Shown: positions 29,270 through 40,685, counted from the stretch's first letter. The stretch: 64,000 nucleotides of DNA from Buttiauxella agrestis ATCC 33320 (GCF_000735355.1 NZ_JMPI01000023.1:1-64000), one strand, 5' to 3'. Notes: a model not told the origin generated them from the letters alone. Translations and numbers: made by a program.

Positions 29270-29339
29270 ATTATTATCCGGCAGGTGAAGGAGCCTGCGA
29301 GGATTATAACGGATGGTGCTGCCGGTTACGGGAGTATTT

Positions 29340-30800
29340 TCAATCTTCTTCTCGGTCTGGACGCTGGCGCGCAAAAATCACTTCCATACGCGTGCCACCC
29401 AGTTCGCAGCCCGAGGCCTTGATTTGACCATCGTACTGTTCGACGATTTCCCGAGCGACCGATAAGCCCACGCCCTGGCCTGGCCGCAGGGTGTCGGCGC
29501 GTTGTCCGCGGTCAAACACTAACGCGCGTTTACTCTCCGGGATCCCCGGCCCGTCGTCATCAACGAATAAATGCAGCGTGTCGTCCAGCTGGCGGCCTGA
29601 AATCTCAACAAACTCAAGACAATATTTGCAGGCGTTATCAAGCACGTTGCCCATCACTTCCATAAAGTCATTCTTCTCGCCGACAAAGGTAATTTCCGGG
29701 GAAATATCGAGAGTGATATTCACACCTTTGCGTTGATAAACCTTATTTAGAGCGGAACAAAGGCTGTCGAGCAACGGGGCGACGGGATGAAGTTCACGAC
29801 TAATCAATGCGTTGTCACCGCGCATGCTGGCGCGATGCAGATAGTAGCCAATTTGCTGAGAAATGCGGCTAATTTGCTCAAGCATCACCGGTTCTGCGTT
29901 CTCAATATCCAACTTGTTGGTGCGTAACGATCGCAGCGTGCTTTGCAATACGGCGAGTGGTGTTTTCAGGCTGTGTGTGAGATCGGTGAGGGTGGTGCGA
30001 TATTTTTGGTAACGGTCACGTTCGGTGCGCAGCAGTCGGTTGAGGTTTTGTACGAGGCTGGTTAGCTCTCGTGTGGTTTCCGGGTTTAGCGCGTCACGGT
30101 CATGTTTTTCGAGTTCACGAACCTCGCGGGCCAGGGCTTCAATGGGGCGCAGGCTCCAGCGTGCAGCAAACCAAAGCAATGGTATGACTAACAATAAGTT
30201 GGCGATGAATACACAGGCAAACATGCTCAGTACCGTGTATTGGCGTTTTAATTCGAGCGGAATTGTGTCCACAACCACAATGGTTAGAGCAGGCATTTTC
30301 CCCATGGCAGGGTATTTATTGACCGCGACGGAGTGAGTGACATCATCACTGTAGTCATCGTCATAAAAATTTTTTAGCTTAGTCTGTAGCTTTTCATCGT
30401 TTGCCAGCAAGGCGTGGGTGGTATCGAAGTTTGCTTCAAGCTCGTGAAAACCGTTACTGGTGAGCCACTCTTTTTTAATTTGCTGCACGATAAGCGGCAC
30501 ATTGTGCTGGGTCCAAAGCAAGTTACCTTTATCGTCATAGATAAGTGCCATGGTCGGCGTTTTCAGATTCAGGTTGTCTGGCAGGACAACATCCACATGG
30601 CCATTTTCAATGCTGGCAAATGTATAAAAAAGATTGCTCTCACCGCGCAGTAAACGGAAAGAGGTTTTATCAACACTGATGCTGTAGCCCACTAATGCCA
30701 CGAAACCGTAGGCCAGTGACAGCACCATGACTACCACGGCGGTCGCCAGTAAAAAGCGAACGCGAAGTGATAACGGTAAAATACGGCCGAAGAATTTCAT
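29340..30800 (-). CDS. phoQ: Sensor histidine kinase PhoQ
   Basis: Inner-membrane sensor for low Mg2+, acid pH and cationic peptides. It is 486 residues, as in E. coli. It has two transmembrane helices (about 16-38 and 194-214) around a periplasmic PAS-like domain with an acidic patch (DDDYSDD, about 147-153). HAMP follows, then the phospho-acceptor His in [16 protein letters not shown] (about 272-287) and the ATPase domain with N box [19 protein letters not shown] and GQGVGLSVA. The start is 3 bases after the phoP stop. Confidence 0.98.
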   Translation of the reverse strand: MKFFGRILPLSLRVRFLLATAVVVMVLSLAYGFVALVGYSISVDKTSFRLLRGESNLFYTFASIENGHVDVVLPDNLNLKTPTMALIYDDKGNLLWTQHNVPLIVQQIKKEWLTSNGFHELEANFDTTHALLANDEKLQTKLKNFYDDDYSDDVTHSVAVNKYPAMGKMPALTIVVVDTIPLELKRQYTVLSMFACVFIANLLLVIPLLWFAARWSLRPIEALAREVRELEKHDRDALNPETTRELTSLVQNLNRLLRTERDRYQKYRTTLTDLTHSLKTPLAVLQSTLRSLRTNKLDIENAEPVMLEQISRISQQIGYYLHRASMRGDNALISRELHPVAPLLDSLCSALNKVYQRKGVNITLDISPEITFVGEKNDFMEVMGNVLDNACKYCLEFVEISGRQLDDTLHLFVDDDGPGIPESKRALVFDRGQRADTLRPGQGVGLSVAREIVEQYDGQIKASGCELGGTRMEVIFARQRPDREED

Positions 30801-30802
30801 GG

Positions 30803-31474
30803 TTAACGCAGATCGAGGCGGTAGCCCTGACCACGCACGGTGGTGATAGCTTCATGGGGATATTCAGCCAGAATTTTTTTACGCAAACGGCCCATTAATA
30901 CATCAATGGTGTGGCTTTCGCGCAGTTCGGCATCAGGGTAAAGCTGGAGCATTAATGAATCTTTGCTGACCACTTTGCCATTGTTACGAATCAGCGTTTC
31001 CATGATGGTGTATTCAAAGGCGGTGAGCTTAATCTGGTTGTCGTTGATAAGCAGCTCGCGGCGCGATAAATCGACCTGGAAAGGGGGCAGGGAAATAACC
31101 TGTGACGCCAGGCCACTGTTGCGGCGCATCAATACCTGCATACGAGCGACAACTTCTTCAAGATGAAACGGTTTAGTCACGTAATCATCAGCGCCCGCGC
31201 CCAGCACTTCGACTTTATCCTGCCAGCCTTCACGTGCAGTCAAAACCAGGATAGGCAAGGTGACATCATGGCTGCGCCAGCGACGGATAAGACTCAGGCC
31301 GTCTTCGTCAGGCAGGCCCAAATCCACAACGGCAATATCGGGAGTGTGTTCATTCAGGAAATAGTCGGCTTCTTTGGCATCTTCCGCTGCATCAACCTGA
31401 TGACCGGCTTCACGCAACTGAACCTGGAGATGGTGGCGTAAAAGAGCATTATCTTCCACAACGAGTACACGCAT
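30803..31474 (-). CDS. phoP: Response regulator PhoP
   Basis: OmpR-family DNA-binding response regulator, partner of PhoQ. The ATG at 31474 gives 223 residues, the E. coli length; the longer frame from 31501 is not supported. The receiver domain has the acidic pair VVEDNALL, phospho-acceptor Asp in [13 protein letters not shown] (about residue 51) and the Lys of YVTKPF. The winged-helix domain ends [14 protein letters not shown]. It is autoregulated through the PhoP box upstream. Confidence 0.98.
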   Translation of the reverse strand: MRVLVVEDNALLRHHLQVQLREAGHQVDAAEDAKEADYFLNEHTPDIAVVDLGLPDEDGLSLIRRWRSHDVTLPILVLTAREGWQDKVEVLGAGADDYVTKPFHLEEVVARMQVLMRRNSGLASQVISLPPFQVDLSRRELLINDNQIKLTAFEYTIMETLIRNNGKVVSKDSLMLQLYPDAELRESHTIDVLMGRLRKKILAEYPHEAITTVRGQGYRLDLR

Positions 31475-31517
31475 TCGATTTTCCCAGTAAATAGATGGCA
31501 TTGATAGTTTAACGCTA

Positions 31518-31552
31518 ATTATCAGCCAGGGGGCATAAACCGTGAGTAAACC
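31518..31552 (-). promoter_or_regulatory. PhoP-box promoter of phoPQ
   Basis: On the minus strand GGTTTA-CTCAC-GGTTTA (31552-31536) is a perfect direct-repeat PhoP box. It is followed after 12 bases by a -10-like GATAAT (31523-31518), the spacing of PhoP-activated promoters. The phoP ATG is about 44 bases further on. Confidence 0.85.
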
Positions 31553-31565
31553 AGGCGGGAATGTG

Positions 31566-31592
31566 AAAACGCCACCGCAGCGGGTGGCGTTC
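31566..31592 (-). terminator. Terminator after purB
   Basis: AACGCCACC pairs with GGTGGCGTT; on the minus strand the stem is followed by TTTTCAC. It separates purB from the phoP promoter. Confidence 0.8.
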
Positions 31593-31597
31593 AGGTG

Positions 31598-32971
<1,374 letters not shown>

Positions 32972-32988
32972 TTACAACTCCAGAGAGG

Positions 32989-33618
32989 TTAACATTGAGC
33001 AAGAATTTGTTTGGCCTGAGCACACAGGCGACTACGAGAAAACATTAACTGCAGGCGGCCACCGCCAACCTGGTGCCATAATACGGCGGCGCGGATACCG
33101 GCTAACAACGAGGCACGGACTTTGCTTTGCACCTGCGGGCTTTGCAGCACGGCAGGGGAGCCAGTGACCTGAATACGTGGGCCTAGCGGGCTAATTACAT
33201 CAACATAAATCCCGGCCATAGCGCTAAGTAACGTTTCGGACTCAAGGTCAAAATGTTCTAATTGACGCTGCAAACCGGCGATGCTCGACCCGAGTTTATC
33301 CATCGCACCTTTATTGGCGTAAAGTTTACGCTCAAGAACCATCAGACTTAAGGTATAACGCGTTAATTCAGCGTTCAGACCCTGACGATTACTGGCGTTC
33401 AACACACCCAGCAACGTTTCCAGGCCCAATTTCAGGTTGGCTTCATTGCCACCGAAAACGTCCAGCGTGGAACCTGGATTTTGATCAATAACGCTATTTA
33501 ACGAGACATGCAGCGCCTCGTTATCGCAATGCCCCTGATGCGCCAATTGCTGAACCAGACGAGCAGACTGGCAGATCCCTGCTAGTGCGATAGTGATGTC
33601 ATAGTAATTTTTAGCCAC
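32989..33618 (-). CDS. hflD: HflD, lysogenisation regulator
   Basis: Peripheral membrane protein of 209 residues (E. coli 213). In E. coli it modulates lambda lysogeny by binding CII; its own cellular role is unclear. The sequence matches the family from [21 protein letters not shown] through [19 protein letters not shown] to the [14 protein letters not shown] end, with a mainly helical pattern. It lies between mnmA and purB as in E. coli. Confidence 0.95.
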   Translation of the reverse strand: MAKNYYDITIALAGICQSARLVQQLAHQGHCDNEALHVSLNSVIDQNPGSTLDVFGGNEANLKLGLETLLGVLNASNRQGLNAELTRYTLSLMVLERKLYANKGAMDKLGSSIAGLQRQLEHFDLESETLLSAMAGIYVDVISPLGPRIQVTGSPAVLQSPQVQSKVRASLLAGIRAAVLWHQVGGGRLQLMFSRSRLCAQAKQILAQC

Positions 33619-33654
33619 CAGGTTATTCGTCCTTGTTTGCGATTAAACTTTATT

Positions 33655-34767
33655 TTATTCAGTTACGAGCGGCACACGCTGCTCAATAACACCACCACCG
33701 AGGCACACTTCACCGAGGTAGAACACAGCAGACTGGCCCGGGGTGACGGCGGCAACTGGCTCATCAAAACGCACTTCAATGCGATCTGCATCCAGCGGCG
33801 TGATGGTGCAAGGAAGGTCTGTCTGGCGATAACGGGTTTTCACGGTGCATTTCAGCGGTTCGGTCAGCGTCTCACGATCAACCCAATGCAACTGCTGGGC
33901 AATTAAACCCACTGACATCAGACGCGGATGGTCATGGCCTTGCGCGACCACCAGAATATTATTCTCAACGTCTTTATCGACCACATACCAAGGATCTTCG
34001 CTACCTTCTTTGGTGCCGCCGATGCCCAGGCCTTTACGCTGGCCGAGTGTGTGGTACATCAACCCCTGGTGTTCACCAATGGTTTCGCCATCAACAGTAA
34101 CGATGATACCCGGCTGTGCAGGCAGGTAGCGACCCAGGAATTCGCGGAATTTGCGCTCGCCGATAAAGCAGATACCGGTGGAGTCTTTTTTCTTCGCGGT
34201 GATCAAATCTAACTCTTCGGCGATGCGGCGCACTTCTGGTTTTTCGAGTTCACCAACAGGGAACAGGCTTTGCGCGATTTGCTCATGGCCGAGCGTGTAA
34301 AGGAAGTAGCTTTGATCTTTATTATTGTCTAAACCACGCAGCAGGCGGCTTTTACCGTCCACGTCTTCGCGACGCACGTAGTGACCCGTTGCGATGTAAT
34401 CAGCACCTAAATCTTCGGCGGCAAATTCGAGGAAAGCTTTAAATTTGATTTCTTTGTTGCACAGAATATCCGGGTTTGGCGTGCGCCCGGCTTTGTACTC
34501 TTCCAGGAAGTGTTCAAACACGTTATCCCAGTATTCTGCGGCAAAGTTTACGGTGTGTAGTTCAATGCCGAGCTTATCGCAAACGGCCTGTGCATCAGCT
34601 AAATCAGCCGCTGCGGTGCAATACTCCTCGCCATCGTCCTCTTCCCAGTTCTTCATGAACAGGCCTTCCACCTTATAACCTTGTTGTTGCAACAGGTAAG
34701 CGGAAACGGAGGAATCGACACCGCCGGACATCCCGACGATCACTTTTTTCTGGCTGTTATCAGACAT
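33655..34767 (-). CDS. mnmA: tRNA 2-thiouridylase MnmA
   Basis: ATP-dependent enzyme that adds the 2-thio group to U34 of Lys, Glu and Gln tRNAs, receiving sulfur from the Tus relay. The ATG at 34767 (MSDNSQKK) gives 370 residues; the longer frame from 34812 is not supported. It has the PP-loop [13 protein letters not shown] (about 12-24), a catalytic Cys in [12 protein letters not shown] (about 102) and the second catalytic Cys in [13 protein letters not shown] (about 199). It follows nudJ by 66 bases. Confidence 0.97.
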   Translation of the reverse strand: MSDNSQKKVIVGMSGGVDSSVSAYLLQQQGYKVEGLFMKNWEEDDGEEYCTAAADLADAQAVCDKLGIELHTVNFAAEYWDNVFEHFLEEYKAGRTPNPDILCNKEIKFKAFLEFAAEDLGADYIATGHYVRREDVDGKSRLLRGLDNNKDQSYFLYTLGHEQIAQSLFPVGELEKPEVRRIAEELDLITAKKKDSTGICFIGERKFREFLGRYLPAQPGIIVTVDGETIGEHQGLMYHTLGQRKGLGIGGTKEGSEDPWYVVDKDVENNILVVAQGHDHPRLMSVGLIAQQLHWVDRETLTEPLKCTVKTRYRQTDLPCTITPLDADRIEVRFDEPVAAVTPGQSAVFYLGEVCLGGGVIEQRVPLVTE

Positions 34768-34833
34768 GGAGTAACTCACGACATTGAACTTAAAGGCGGC
34801 ATATTCTATCACGCATCACCGGGCCTGGCACCC

Positions 34834-35283
34834 CTAACTCAACGGCCAGTTAAATGCACCGATCATGCTGAGCGGATAACGTTCAGCACGCTGATAGTAG
34901 CGGATACTTTCCGCCACTAATGGCGAGCGTAAATTACCTGCGTTAACAATTTGTTGCGCATCCAACCATAAGCAGCGATCGATGTCGCTATCATGCGGAG
35001 TAGTGGGGAGTTGCTCTTCAAGATCGATACAGAATAAGAAACGCAGGAACGGCGTGTTATCTGGCGCAATCCATTGGTGCAAGCGGATGAATGTTTGCGG
35101 CTGCGCGCAAATACCCGTTTCTTCATACAATTCACGTTGAGCAGCTTCAACCAGCGTTTCGTCGGCTTCCAGATGCCCGGCAGGCTGATTCCATAAGGCT
35201 TTGCCATTGATTGTTTCTTCAACAACCAAAAATTTCCCCTGCGCCTGAACCACGCAGGCGACAGTAACGTGCGGTTTAAACAT
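34834..35283 (-). CDS. nudJ: Nudix hydrolase NudJ (YmfB)
   Basis: Nudix phosphatase of 149 residues. In E. coli it hydrolyses nucleoside di- and triphosphates and HMP-pyrophosphate. The Nudix box [20 protein letters not shown] continues into TGI (about residues 37-59), with the catalytic Glu pair visible. First gene of the nudJ-mnmA-hflD-purB operon. Confidence 0.95.
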   Translation of the reverse strand: MFKPHVTVACVVQAQGKFLVVEETINGKALWNQPAGHLEADETLVEAAQRELYEETGICAQPQTFIRLHQWIAPDNTPFLRFLFCIDLEEQLPTTPHDSDIDRCLWLDAQQIVNAGNLRSPLVAESIRYYQRAERYPLSMIGAFNWPLS

Positions 35284-35311
35284 CGTTATTTTTCCTGTCT
35301 CAAATTCGTTA

Positions 35312-35342
35312 GTACGATCATTATAAAGTGATCTGTATCACA
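35312..35342. promoter_or_regulatory. TetR-type motif and CRP-like site between nudJ and the MgsA-like gene
   Basis: GTACGATCATTA (35312-35323) matches the motif found twice in each comR-bhsA promoter region. Three bases later AGTGATCTGTATCACA (35327-35342) fits the CRP consensus with one mismatch. A -10-like TATACT follows at about 35359. The combination suggests co-regulation with bhsA; this is inference. Confidence 0.5.
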
Positions 35343-35398
35343 TATTTTTCTGTGGCCTATACTCTGTTGGATTTCAAAAATCCCTCGAGGGCACCATC

Positions 35399-35896
35399 AT
35401 GCAGCTTACCACGCGTATTATGCCGCAACAGAAACGTATCGCTTTAGTGGCTCACGATCCTTGTAAACCCGACCTGCTGAACTGGGCGGTTGATAACCAG
35501 GCAGCACTCAGCAACCACATTATTTACGCAACCGGCACTACCGGAAATCTCTTGCAGGTTCATACCCGTTTATCCGTACTGGCTTTGATGAGTGGCTCGA
35601 TAGGGGGCGATCAACAGCTAGGGTATTTGATTGCTTCAGGTCAGATTGATGTGCTGGTTTTCTTCTGGGATCCGCTTAGTGCGGTGCCACATCACTCCGA
35701 TGTAAAAGCCCTGATGCGGCTGGCAACGGCATGGAACATCCCTATTGCAAGCAACGCCTGTAGCGCCAATTTCTTGATTAACTCTTCTCTATTTGAGCAA
35801 GCGCTGGAAATCACCGTGCCTGATAGTGACGCGTTCCTCAGCAGTCGCGTTTCACACGTCACACAACACGGCGTCAATACTCAGAACCTTTTATAA
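35399..35896 (+). CDS. Methylglyoxal synthase-like protein (MgsA paralogue)
   Basis: Predicted cytoplasmic enzyme converting dihydroxyacetone phosphate to methylglyoxal and phosphate. The 165-residue protein aligns with the 152-residue E. coli MgsA in register, and the key residues fall at the same numbers: His19 and Asp20 (VAHDPCK), Asp71 (GGDQQLG), Asp91 (FFWDPL), His98 and Asp101 ([10 protein letters not shown]) and Arg150 (SSRVSH). The phosphate loop is ATGTTGNL. It is clearly diverged ([14 protein letters not shown] region) and has a 13-residue C-terminal tail. The usual mgsA lies elsewhere in enteric genomes, beside helD, so this is likely a second gene. Convergent with rluE; stop codons overlap. 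Confidence 0.85.
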   Translation: MQLTTRIMPQQKRIALVAHDPCKPDLLNWAVDNQAALSNHIIYATGTTGNLLQVHTRLSVLALMSGSIGGDQQLGYLIASGQIDVLVFFWDPLSAVPHHSDVKALMRLATAWNIPIASNACSANFLINSSLFEQALEITVPDSDAFLSSRVSHVTQHGVNTQNLL

Positions 35897-36523
35897 GGTC
35901 TCTATCGGGATTTCGCGCCATTCGCCCGGTGCCAAATCGCTCAGTTCCAGTGTCCCCATTGCATAGCGAATCAGGCGTAGAGTTGGATAACCCACATGCG
36001 CCGTCATACGCCGTACCTGGCGGTTACGCCCTTCGTACAAGGTGATTTTCAACCAGCTGGTAGGAATTGCCTTGCGTTCACGAATCGGCGGGTTACGCGC
36101 CCAAATCCATGCAGGCTCGTCAACCCGTTCAGCTCCTGCGGGCAGAGTAGGGCCATCGTTTAGGGTGACGCCGTTACGCAGAGATTCCAGCGCTTCTGCT
36201 GTTACTGCACCTTCAACCTGCACAAAATAGACCTTCCCGGTACGTTTGCCCGGTTGGGTGAGTTGCGCCTGTAAAGCGCCGTCATTGGTTAACACCAGCA
36301 GACCTTCGCTGTCGCGATCCAGACGGCCCGCCGCGTAAATTCCTTGTAACGGTATGTAATCTTTCAGCGTGCTGCGGCCAGATTCGTCGGTGAACTGCGG
36401 TAGCACATCGTAGGGTTTATTGAAGATAACCAGCCGCTTCGGTCCGCTATGCTGTGGTTTTTTGGCAGGTCGTTGCGTGCTGAATCGTTTAACTTGCTGG
36501 TTTCTAAAAGAAGTTTTATTCAT
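35891..36523 (-). CDS. rluE: 23S rRNA pseudouridine synthase RluE
   Basis: RsuA-family enzyme modifying U2457 of 23S rRNA. The 210-residue protein lacks an N-terminal S4 domain, as RluE does, and starts with a basic tail. The catalytic Asp is in [19 protein letters not shown] (about residue 68), followed by [13 protein letters not shown] and [20 protein letters not shown]. It is divergent from icd with 134 bases between. Confidence 0.95.
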   Translation of the reverse strand: MNKTSFRNQQVKRFSTQRPAKKPQHSGPKRLVIFNKPYDVLPQFTDESGRSTLKDYIPLQGIYAAGRLDRDSEGLLVLTNDGALQAQLTQPGKRTGKVYFVQVEGAVTAEALESLRNGVTLNDGPTLPAGAERVDEPAWIWARNPPIRERKAIPTSWLKITLYEGRNRQVRRMTAHVGYPTLRLIRYAMGTLELSDLAPGEWREIPIETL

Positions 36524-36602
36524 AGTGTTTTCAGACGTTAGGTATTAACGCATTATAACGGAAATCACCAGTGATTGGCGCGGGCCTGATATTCAAGTAG
36601 TA

Positions 36603-36631
36603 TTGACACGCACATTACAAATCATTAACAA
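36603..36631 (+). promoter_or_regulatory. Candidate icd promoter
   Basis: TTGACA (36603-36608), a 17-base spacer and TAACAA (36626-36631) precede icd. The ribosome-binding site GAAGGAGAAGG follows just before the ATG. Confidence 0.5.
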
Positions 36632-36657
36632 AAAGAATCGCTCGAAGGAGAAGGTTA

Positions 36658-37908
36658 ATGGAAAGCAAAGTAGTTGTTCCGGCGGAAGGTAAAAAGATCA
36701 CCCTGCAAGATGGCAAACTGAATGTTCCTCACAACCCAATCATTCCTTTCATTGAAGGTGATGGTATCGGTGTGGACGTGACGCCAGCTATGATCAAAGT
36801 GGTTGATGCCGCCGTGCAGAAGGCCTACAAAGGCGAGCGGAAAATTTCCTGGATGGAAATCTATACCGGCGAAAAATCTACCCAACTTTATGGCCAGGAC
36901 GTCTGGCTGCCAGAAGAAACTCTGGACCTGATTCGTGATTACCGTGTGGCGATTAAAGGCCCACTGACCACGCCAGTTGGCGGCGGCATTCGTTCCCTGA
37001 ACGTTGCGCTGCGTCAGCAGCTTGACCTGTACGTGTGCCTGCGTCCGGTGCGTTACTACCAGGGCACGCCAAGCCCGGTTAAACACCCAGAACTGACCAA
37101 CATGGTTATCTTCCGTGAAAACTCAGAAGATATTTATGCGGGCATCGAGTGGAAGGCTGACAGCGCTGAAGCTGAAAAAGTCATCAAATTCCTGCGTGAT
37201 GAAATGGGCGTGACGAAAATTCGTTTCCCAGAACATTGCGGTATCGGCATCAAGCCGTGCTCTGAAGAAGGCACCAAACGCCTGGTTCGTGCAGCCATCG
37301 AATACGCAATCACTAACGACCGTGATTCTGTGACCCTGGTTCACAAAGGCAACATCATGAAATTCACCGAAGGTGCTTTCAAAGACTGGGGCTACCAGCT
37401 GGCGCGTGAAGAATTCGGCGGCGAGCTGATCGACGGCGGCCCATGGGTGAAACTGAAGAACCCTAACACTGGCAAAGAAATCGTTGTTAAAGACGTGATC
37501 GCGGATGCGTTCCTGCAACAGATCCTGCTGCGTCCTGCTGAATATGACGTTATTGCTTGTATGAACCTGAACGGTGACTACATCTCCGACGCCCTGGCCG
37601 CTCAGGTTGGCGGTATCGGTATCGCACCAGGCGCTAACATCGGTGACGAATGTGCACTGTTCGAAGCGACCCACGGCACTGCACCAAAATATGCTGGCCA
37701 GGACAAAGTGAACCCAGGTTCAATTATCCTTTCCGCAGAAATGATGCTGCGTCATATGGAATGGTTCGAAGCGGCTGACTTAATTGTTAAAGGTATGGAA
37801 GGCGCGATTAACGCCAAAACTGTAACTTACGATTTCGAACGCCTGATGGAAGGCGCTAAGCTGCTGAAATGTTCAGAGTTTGGCGACGCAATGATCGAAC
37901 ATATGTAA
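36658..37908 (+). CDS. icd: Isocitrate dehydrogenase (NADP+)
   Basis: TCA-cycle enzyme, 416 residues as in E. coli. The substrate-binding segment [16 protein letters not shown] includes the Ser phosphorylated by AceK (about residue 113). Other motifs are the NADP-specific Lys344/Tyr345-type pair in [11 protein letters not shown] and the metal site with [15 protein letters not shown]. It is the right edge of the E. coli 25-minute block. The 3' end of icd is a known phage e14 integration site in E. coli; no prophage follows here. Confidence 0.98.
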   Translation: MESKVVVPAEGKKITLQDGKLNVPHNPIIPFIEGDGIGVDVTPAMIKVVDAAVQKAYKGERKISWMEIYTGEKSTQLYGQDVWLPEETLDLIRDYRVAIKGPLTTPVGGGIRSLNVALRQQLDLYVCLRPVRYYQGTPSPVKHPELTNMVIFRENSEDIYAGIEWKADSAEAEKVIKFLRDEMGVTKIRFPEHCGIGIKPCSEEGTKRLVRAAIEYAITNDRDSVTLVHKGNIMKFTEGAFKDWGYQLAREEFGGELIDGGPWVKLKNPNTGKEIVVKDVIADAFLQQILLRPAEYDVIACMNLNGDYISDALAAQVGGIGIAPGANIGDECALFEATHGTAPKYAGQDKVNPGSIILSAEMMLRHMEWFEAADLIVKGMEGAINAKTVTYDFERLMEGAKLLKCSEFGDAMIEHM

Positions 37909-37928
37909 TTAGCAAATTCGCTAATGAT

Positions 37929-37960
37929 AAAAGGGGGAGCCAATGGCTCCCTTTTTTTAT
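37929..37960 (+). terminator. Terminator after icd
   Basis: GGGAGCC pairs with GGCTCCC around AAT, with A-rich lead and a run of seven T. Confidence 0.9.
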
Positions 37961-38059
37961 TGTTTTTCTGAAATCGTGAGCTACTACCCTTTACCAAAAC
38001 TCTGGACGTGATTAATAGATGAATCGACCGAATTCAGGTTCAATCAAAGAGGATGTGGA

Positions 38060-38287
38060 ATGGAAAATTACTCCAACAAAAGTGGTGATTCACAAGTTGT
38101 CAGTTTCCAGATTGATGCAAATTCGATGAAAGTCCGGTTCAAGAATAATCACGTGTATCTATACGATATCCGCCACCCAGGGCCAGAGCATCTGGAAAAA
38201 ATGAAAGAACTGGCGCGTGCCGGATGGGGTTTGAACACTTATATAGAAAGCGAAGTCAAAAACGATTTCTCATCAAAAGTGTTTTAA
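38060..38287 (+). CDS. Small unknown protein, possible KTSC-like domain
   Basis: I do not recognise this 75-residue protein as a named gene. The segment MKVRFKNNHVYLYDIRHPG (about residues 23-41) looks like a beta-hairpin of the KTSC type, followed by a helix ending AGWGLNTYI. It has no signal peptide or membrane segment. AGAGGATGTGG before the ATG is a plausible ribosome-binding site. It occupies the icd-tRNA interval, which in related genomes carries lineage-specific small genes. Confidence 0.65.
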   Translation: MENYSNKSGDSQVVSFQIDANSMKVRFKNNHVYLYDIRHPGPEHLEKMKELARAGWGLNTYIESEVKNDFSSKVF

Positions 38288-38404
38288 ATCGCAGTAACCG
38301 GGTTATGAGAAGTGCAATTTTTACACAAAATACAGATTTTTCGCTCGTGACTGGTTGATTTTATAACAATAAGTTGAATTTTTAAGCGAACAGTTCGCAA
38401 GGAA

Positions 38405-38433
38405 TTGCATCGTAGATCGAGTTTATGTACTAT
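38405..38433 (+). promoter_or_regulatory. tRNA-Thr promoter
   Basis: TTGCAT (38405-38410), exactly 17 bases, then TACTAT (38428-38433). The mature tRNA begins 10 bases after the -10, so the leader would be only a few bases long. Confidence 0.7.
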
Positions 38434-38442
38434 GCATTCCAC

Positions 38443-38518
<76 letters not shown>

Positions 38519-38526
38519 TATTTAAG

Positions 38527-38555
38527 AAAACCACCTTTCAGGTGGTTTTTTTTCG
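38527..38555 (+). terminator. Terminator after tRNA-Thr
   Basis: AAACCACC pairs with GGTGGTTT around TTTCA, followed by eight T. Confidence 0.92.
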
Positions 38556-38614
38556 TCTGTATGAAATCAAATTGAAGGAAGGCTAGCTTTCGATAGCGCT
38601 TCCTCAGTCGTGCG

Positions 38615-38689
38615 TTAAATCCAACCCTGCTGACTTGCAAGCCAGACAAGGATAGCGACGACAATTAAAACTACGGTTGTTTTTCTCAT
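38615..38689 (-). CDS. yoaJ: YoaJ-like 24-residue membrane micro-protein
   Basis: A 24-residue protein of composition Met-Arg-Lys-Thr-Thr, a single hydrophobic helix (VVLIVVAILVWLA) and a C-terminal Gly-Trp-Ile. Length, the charged MxKTT start and the GW end resemble the E. coli small inner-membrane protein YoaJ, whose function is unknown. An ACAGG sequence about 10 bases upstream could be the ribosome-binding site. It sits between the tRNA terminator and the DinI-like gene. Confidence 0.6.
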   Translation of the reverse strand: MRKTTVVLIVVAILVWLASQQGWI

Positions 38690-38706
38690 TGTTGTGCGAC
38701 CTGTTG

Positions 38707-38949
38707 TTAGTCTTCGCAAACCAGCCAGAAATCCGCTTCATCAAACATCTCTTCAACCAGACGGTTGATTTTCTCTTTCTCATTTTTCGTGCAATCACTG
38801 TGAACCGCATTCATTTGCATGGGTTTCACTCTGACGTCAGCATCTGGAAAAATGGTCTGAACTCTTCGGGTAAGCTCGGCAAGGATTTTTTCATTTGCAC
38901 CGGGAAGACCCGCTACATTTCGTTTGTCGTAAACCAGTTCCACGAACAT
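38707..38949 (-). CDS. msgA: DinI-like/MsgA-family damage-inducible protein
   Basis: 80-residue acidic protein of the DinI family. It shows the pattern ELTRRVQTIFPDADVRVKP in the middle, KNEKEKINRLVEEMFDEAD in the C-terminal helix and a terminal WLVCED. DinI proteins stabilise or modulate RecA filaments, and Salmonella MsgA is a member required in macrophages. The ATG at 38949 (MFVELVYDKRN) is preferred over the start at 39000 because the longer frame would cross the LexA box at 38969-38984. Gene order icd-msgA-csp resembles Salmonella. Whether its job is DinI-like RecA control is inferred. Confidence 0.85.
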   Translation of the reverse strand: MFVELVYDKRNVAGLPGANEKILAELTRRVQTIFPDADVRVKPMQMNAVHSDCTKNEKEKINRLVEEMFDEADFWLVCED

Positions 38950-38968
38950 TGATACGTCTCTTTTAAGG

Positions 38969-38984
38969 CTGTGTTTATATACAG
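38969..38984 (-). promoter_or_regulatory. LexA (SOS) box upstream of the DinI-like gene
   Basis: CTGTGTTTATATACAG has the perfect CTGT-N8-ACAG frame with an AT-rich centre and a flanking TA. It lies 20 bases before the start codon. Confidence 0.82.
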
Positions 38985-39052
38985 TAATAAATCTCGACAT
39001 TCAAGGCAAGGGATGTTATTGAAAAAGAATGCTGGAGCTTTCACAGGTAGAG

Positions 39053-40495
39053 CTATTCTGCGGTACTGGCCGCAACAGGTAACTCTGCTTTCCGCGCTTT
39101 TATTTGTTCCATGATGAGCTGATAAGCAACGTAATACTTAAAGATGTTGCTCACGTATTGCACCGTTTCGTTACCTATACGCAGCTGCGCAATTCTTTCA
39201 ACATTGTTAAACCAGATATTGGGGTCAAGGCCATTTTTGGTCGCTTCTTTACGTAACCGGGCAATTTTAGCCGGTCCCGCGTTATAAGATGCGAAAGTGA
39301 ATAGCATTTTGTTCATGTCACTCATGGGTTCATCAGCAAAATAACGGTCGCGCATGAAGCGGATGTATTTCACTCCTGCATTAATGTTCGGGTCGATTAA
39401 ACTGATATCGCCTACCTTTAACTCTTTACCGGTGGTAGGAAGAACCTGCATCACGCCAATCGCGCCGCTTTTGCTTCGCACAGACTGATCGAGTCGTGAC
39501 TCCTGGTAGCCTTGAGCTGCCATTAGTAACCAATCGACATTATATTGCGCACCATATTTGCGAAATATTTCAGTGACCTGATTAAATTTATTTATCTCTT
39601 CTTCCGAACGCGCATCTTTTACCCACTTCGTATTGCGTAAATATTTATAAACCTGCTGATTGCCGAATGACGTGCCGATTTTATGGCTAGCCGTGAATTT
39701 ATCGAGCTGGGCTTTAAGCAAAGGGGAGTTTTTACGCATAGCAAGCGCGATAGAACCGTCATCCCGCAGCGTAATATTTTCGTAAACCACAATGTTGGGG
39801 TAAATCTGTTTCCACAAGATTGCCAGGTATCTGTCCACCACGGTGTAGTCGGCGAGGTTCGCATTTACCATTTCCAGAATATCTTCGGGTTCAAAATTGC
39901 CGGGGGCTTTGATCACTATCGCGGGTGGAAGTTGTTTCTCGGTCAGGCTTTTATTAAGCGTATCAATACTCGAAATATAGCTGGTGGAAGGGTTAACAAA
40001 CAGAGATTTACCAGACAGCGATTCTGCTGTTGTGAGTTCGGGAGCCTTGCCGCTGGCAATCACTACTTCACGGACATTTTTTGCTAAGGGAACGCTGAAA
40101 TCGACTAACTTTTCGCGTTCTGGAGTCATCGTTAAATTGGCAGCAATGATATCGCCACGGCCAGCAATTAGCTGTGGGATGAGCTGATCACGTGCGGTTG
40201 GAATAAAAAGGAGATGTGTTTTTTTTGAGGGTTTAAGGCCTTTATTGATTTGTTTGTCAAACTGGTGCATCAACTCAACCATGATGCCGCGCTGCGTACC
40301 CCGGTTGTCAATAAAGTAGAAAGTTTTGCTGTAAGGGATTAAGACGCGTATCACGCGCCGCTCTTTCATCACATCATAATCACCCAGGACGGTGTTAACC
40401 TGGGTATCGAATTTCAACGGCTGTTCGTCGGTGGCTGCATGCGTCATCGGCAAAAACGTAGACATCAAGAGAAGTACCAACAACAAACGGGCCAT
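39053..40495 (-). CDS. MltF-like lytic transglycosylase with solute-binding domain
   Basis: Predicted periplasmic peptidoglycan lytic transglycosylase of 480 residues. A signal peptide (about 1-20, ending MTHA) is followed by an SBP_bac_3-type domain (about 45-280; RVLIPYSKTFYF, GDIIAANLTMTPEREKLVDF) and an SLT domain (about 300-440). The catalytic Glu is in AAQGYQESRLD (about residue 337), with GAIGVMQVLPTT and FASYNAGPAKIARL downstream. The two-domain plan is that of MltF, but no lipobox Cys is seen, and the genuine mltF sits next to purL elsewhere, so this is a paralogue. The gene stands alone between the msgA-like gene and the cold-shock gene. Confidence 0.87.
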   Translation of the reverse strand: MARLLLVLLLMSTFLPMTHAATDEQPLKFDTQVNTVLGDYDVMKERRVIRVLIPYSKTFYFIDNRGTQRGIMVELMHQFDKQINKGLKPSKKTHLLFIPTARDQLIPQLIAGRGDIIAANLTMTPEREKLVDFSVPLAKNVREVVIASGKAPELTTAESLSGKSLFVNPSTSYISSIDTLNKSLTEKQLPPAIVIKAPGNFEPEDILEMVNANLADYTVVDRYLAILWKQIYPNIVVYENITLRDDGSIALAMRKNSPLLKAQLDKFTASHKIGTSFGNQQVYKYLRNTKWVKDARSEEEINKFNQVTEIFRKYGAQYNVDWLLMAAQGYQESRLDQSVRSKSGAIGVMQVLPTTGKELKVGDISLIDPNINAGVKYIRFMRDRYFADEPMSDMNKMLFTFASYNAGPAKIARLRKEATKNGLDPNIWFNNVERIAQLRIGNETVQYVSNIFKYYVAYQLIMEQIKARKAELPVAASTAE

Positions 40496-40685
40496 CGCGA
40501 CACCATCTACACATTCATCCGGCTACCGTTTAACTATAGCTCGCACACAGATGCTTTGATTAAAAAACACACACTCGTATTCGAGGGTTGTGTAGAAGGG
40601 CGGCGGGGCGGCAATCCTTGATGAGAAAATTATTATTTGAAAATAATTCTTGCTTCCAAAGCGCAGGCATGAGTAAATGCGTCAT

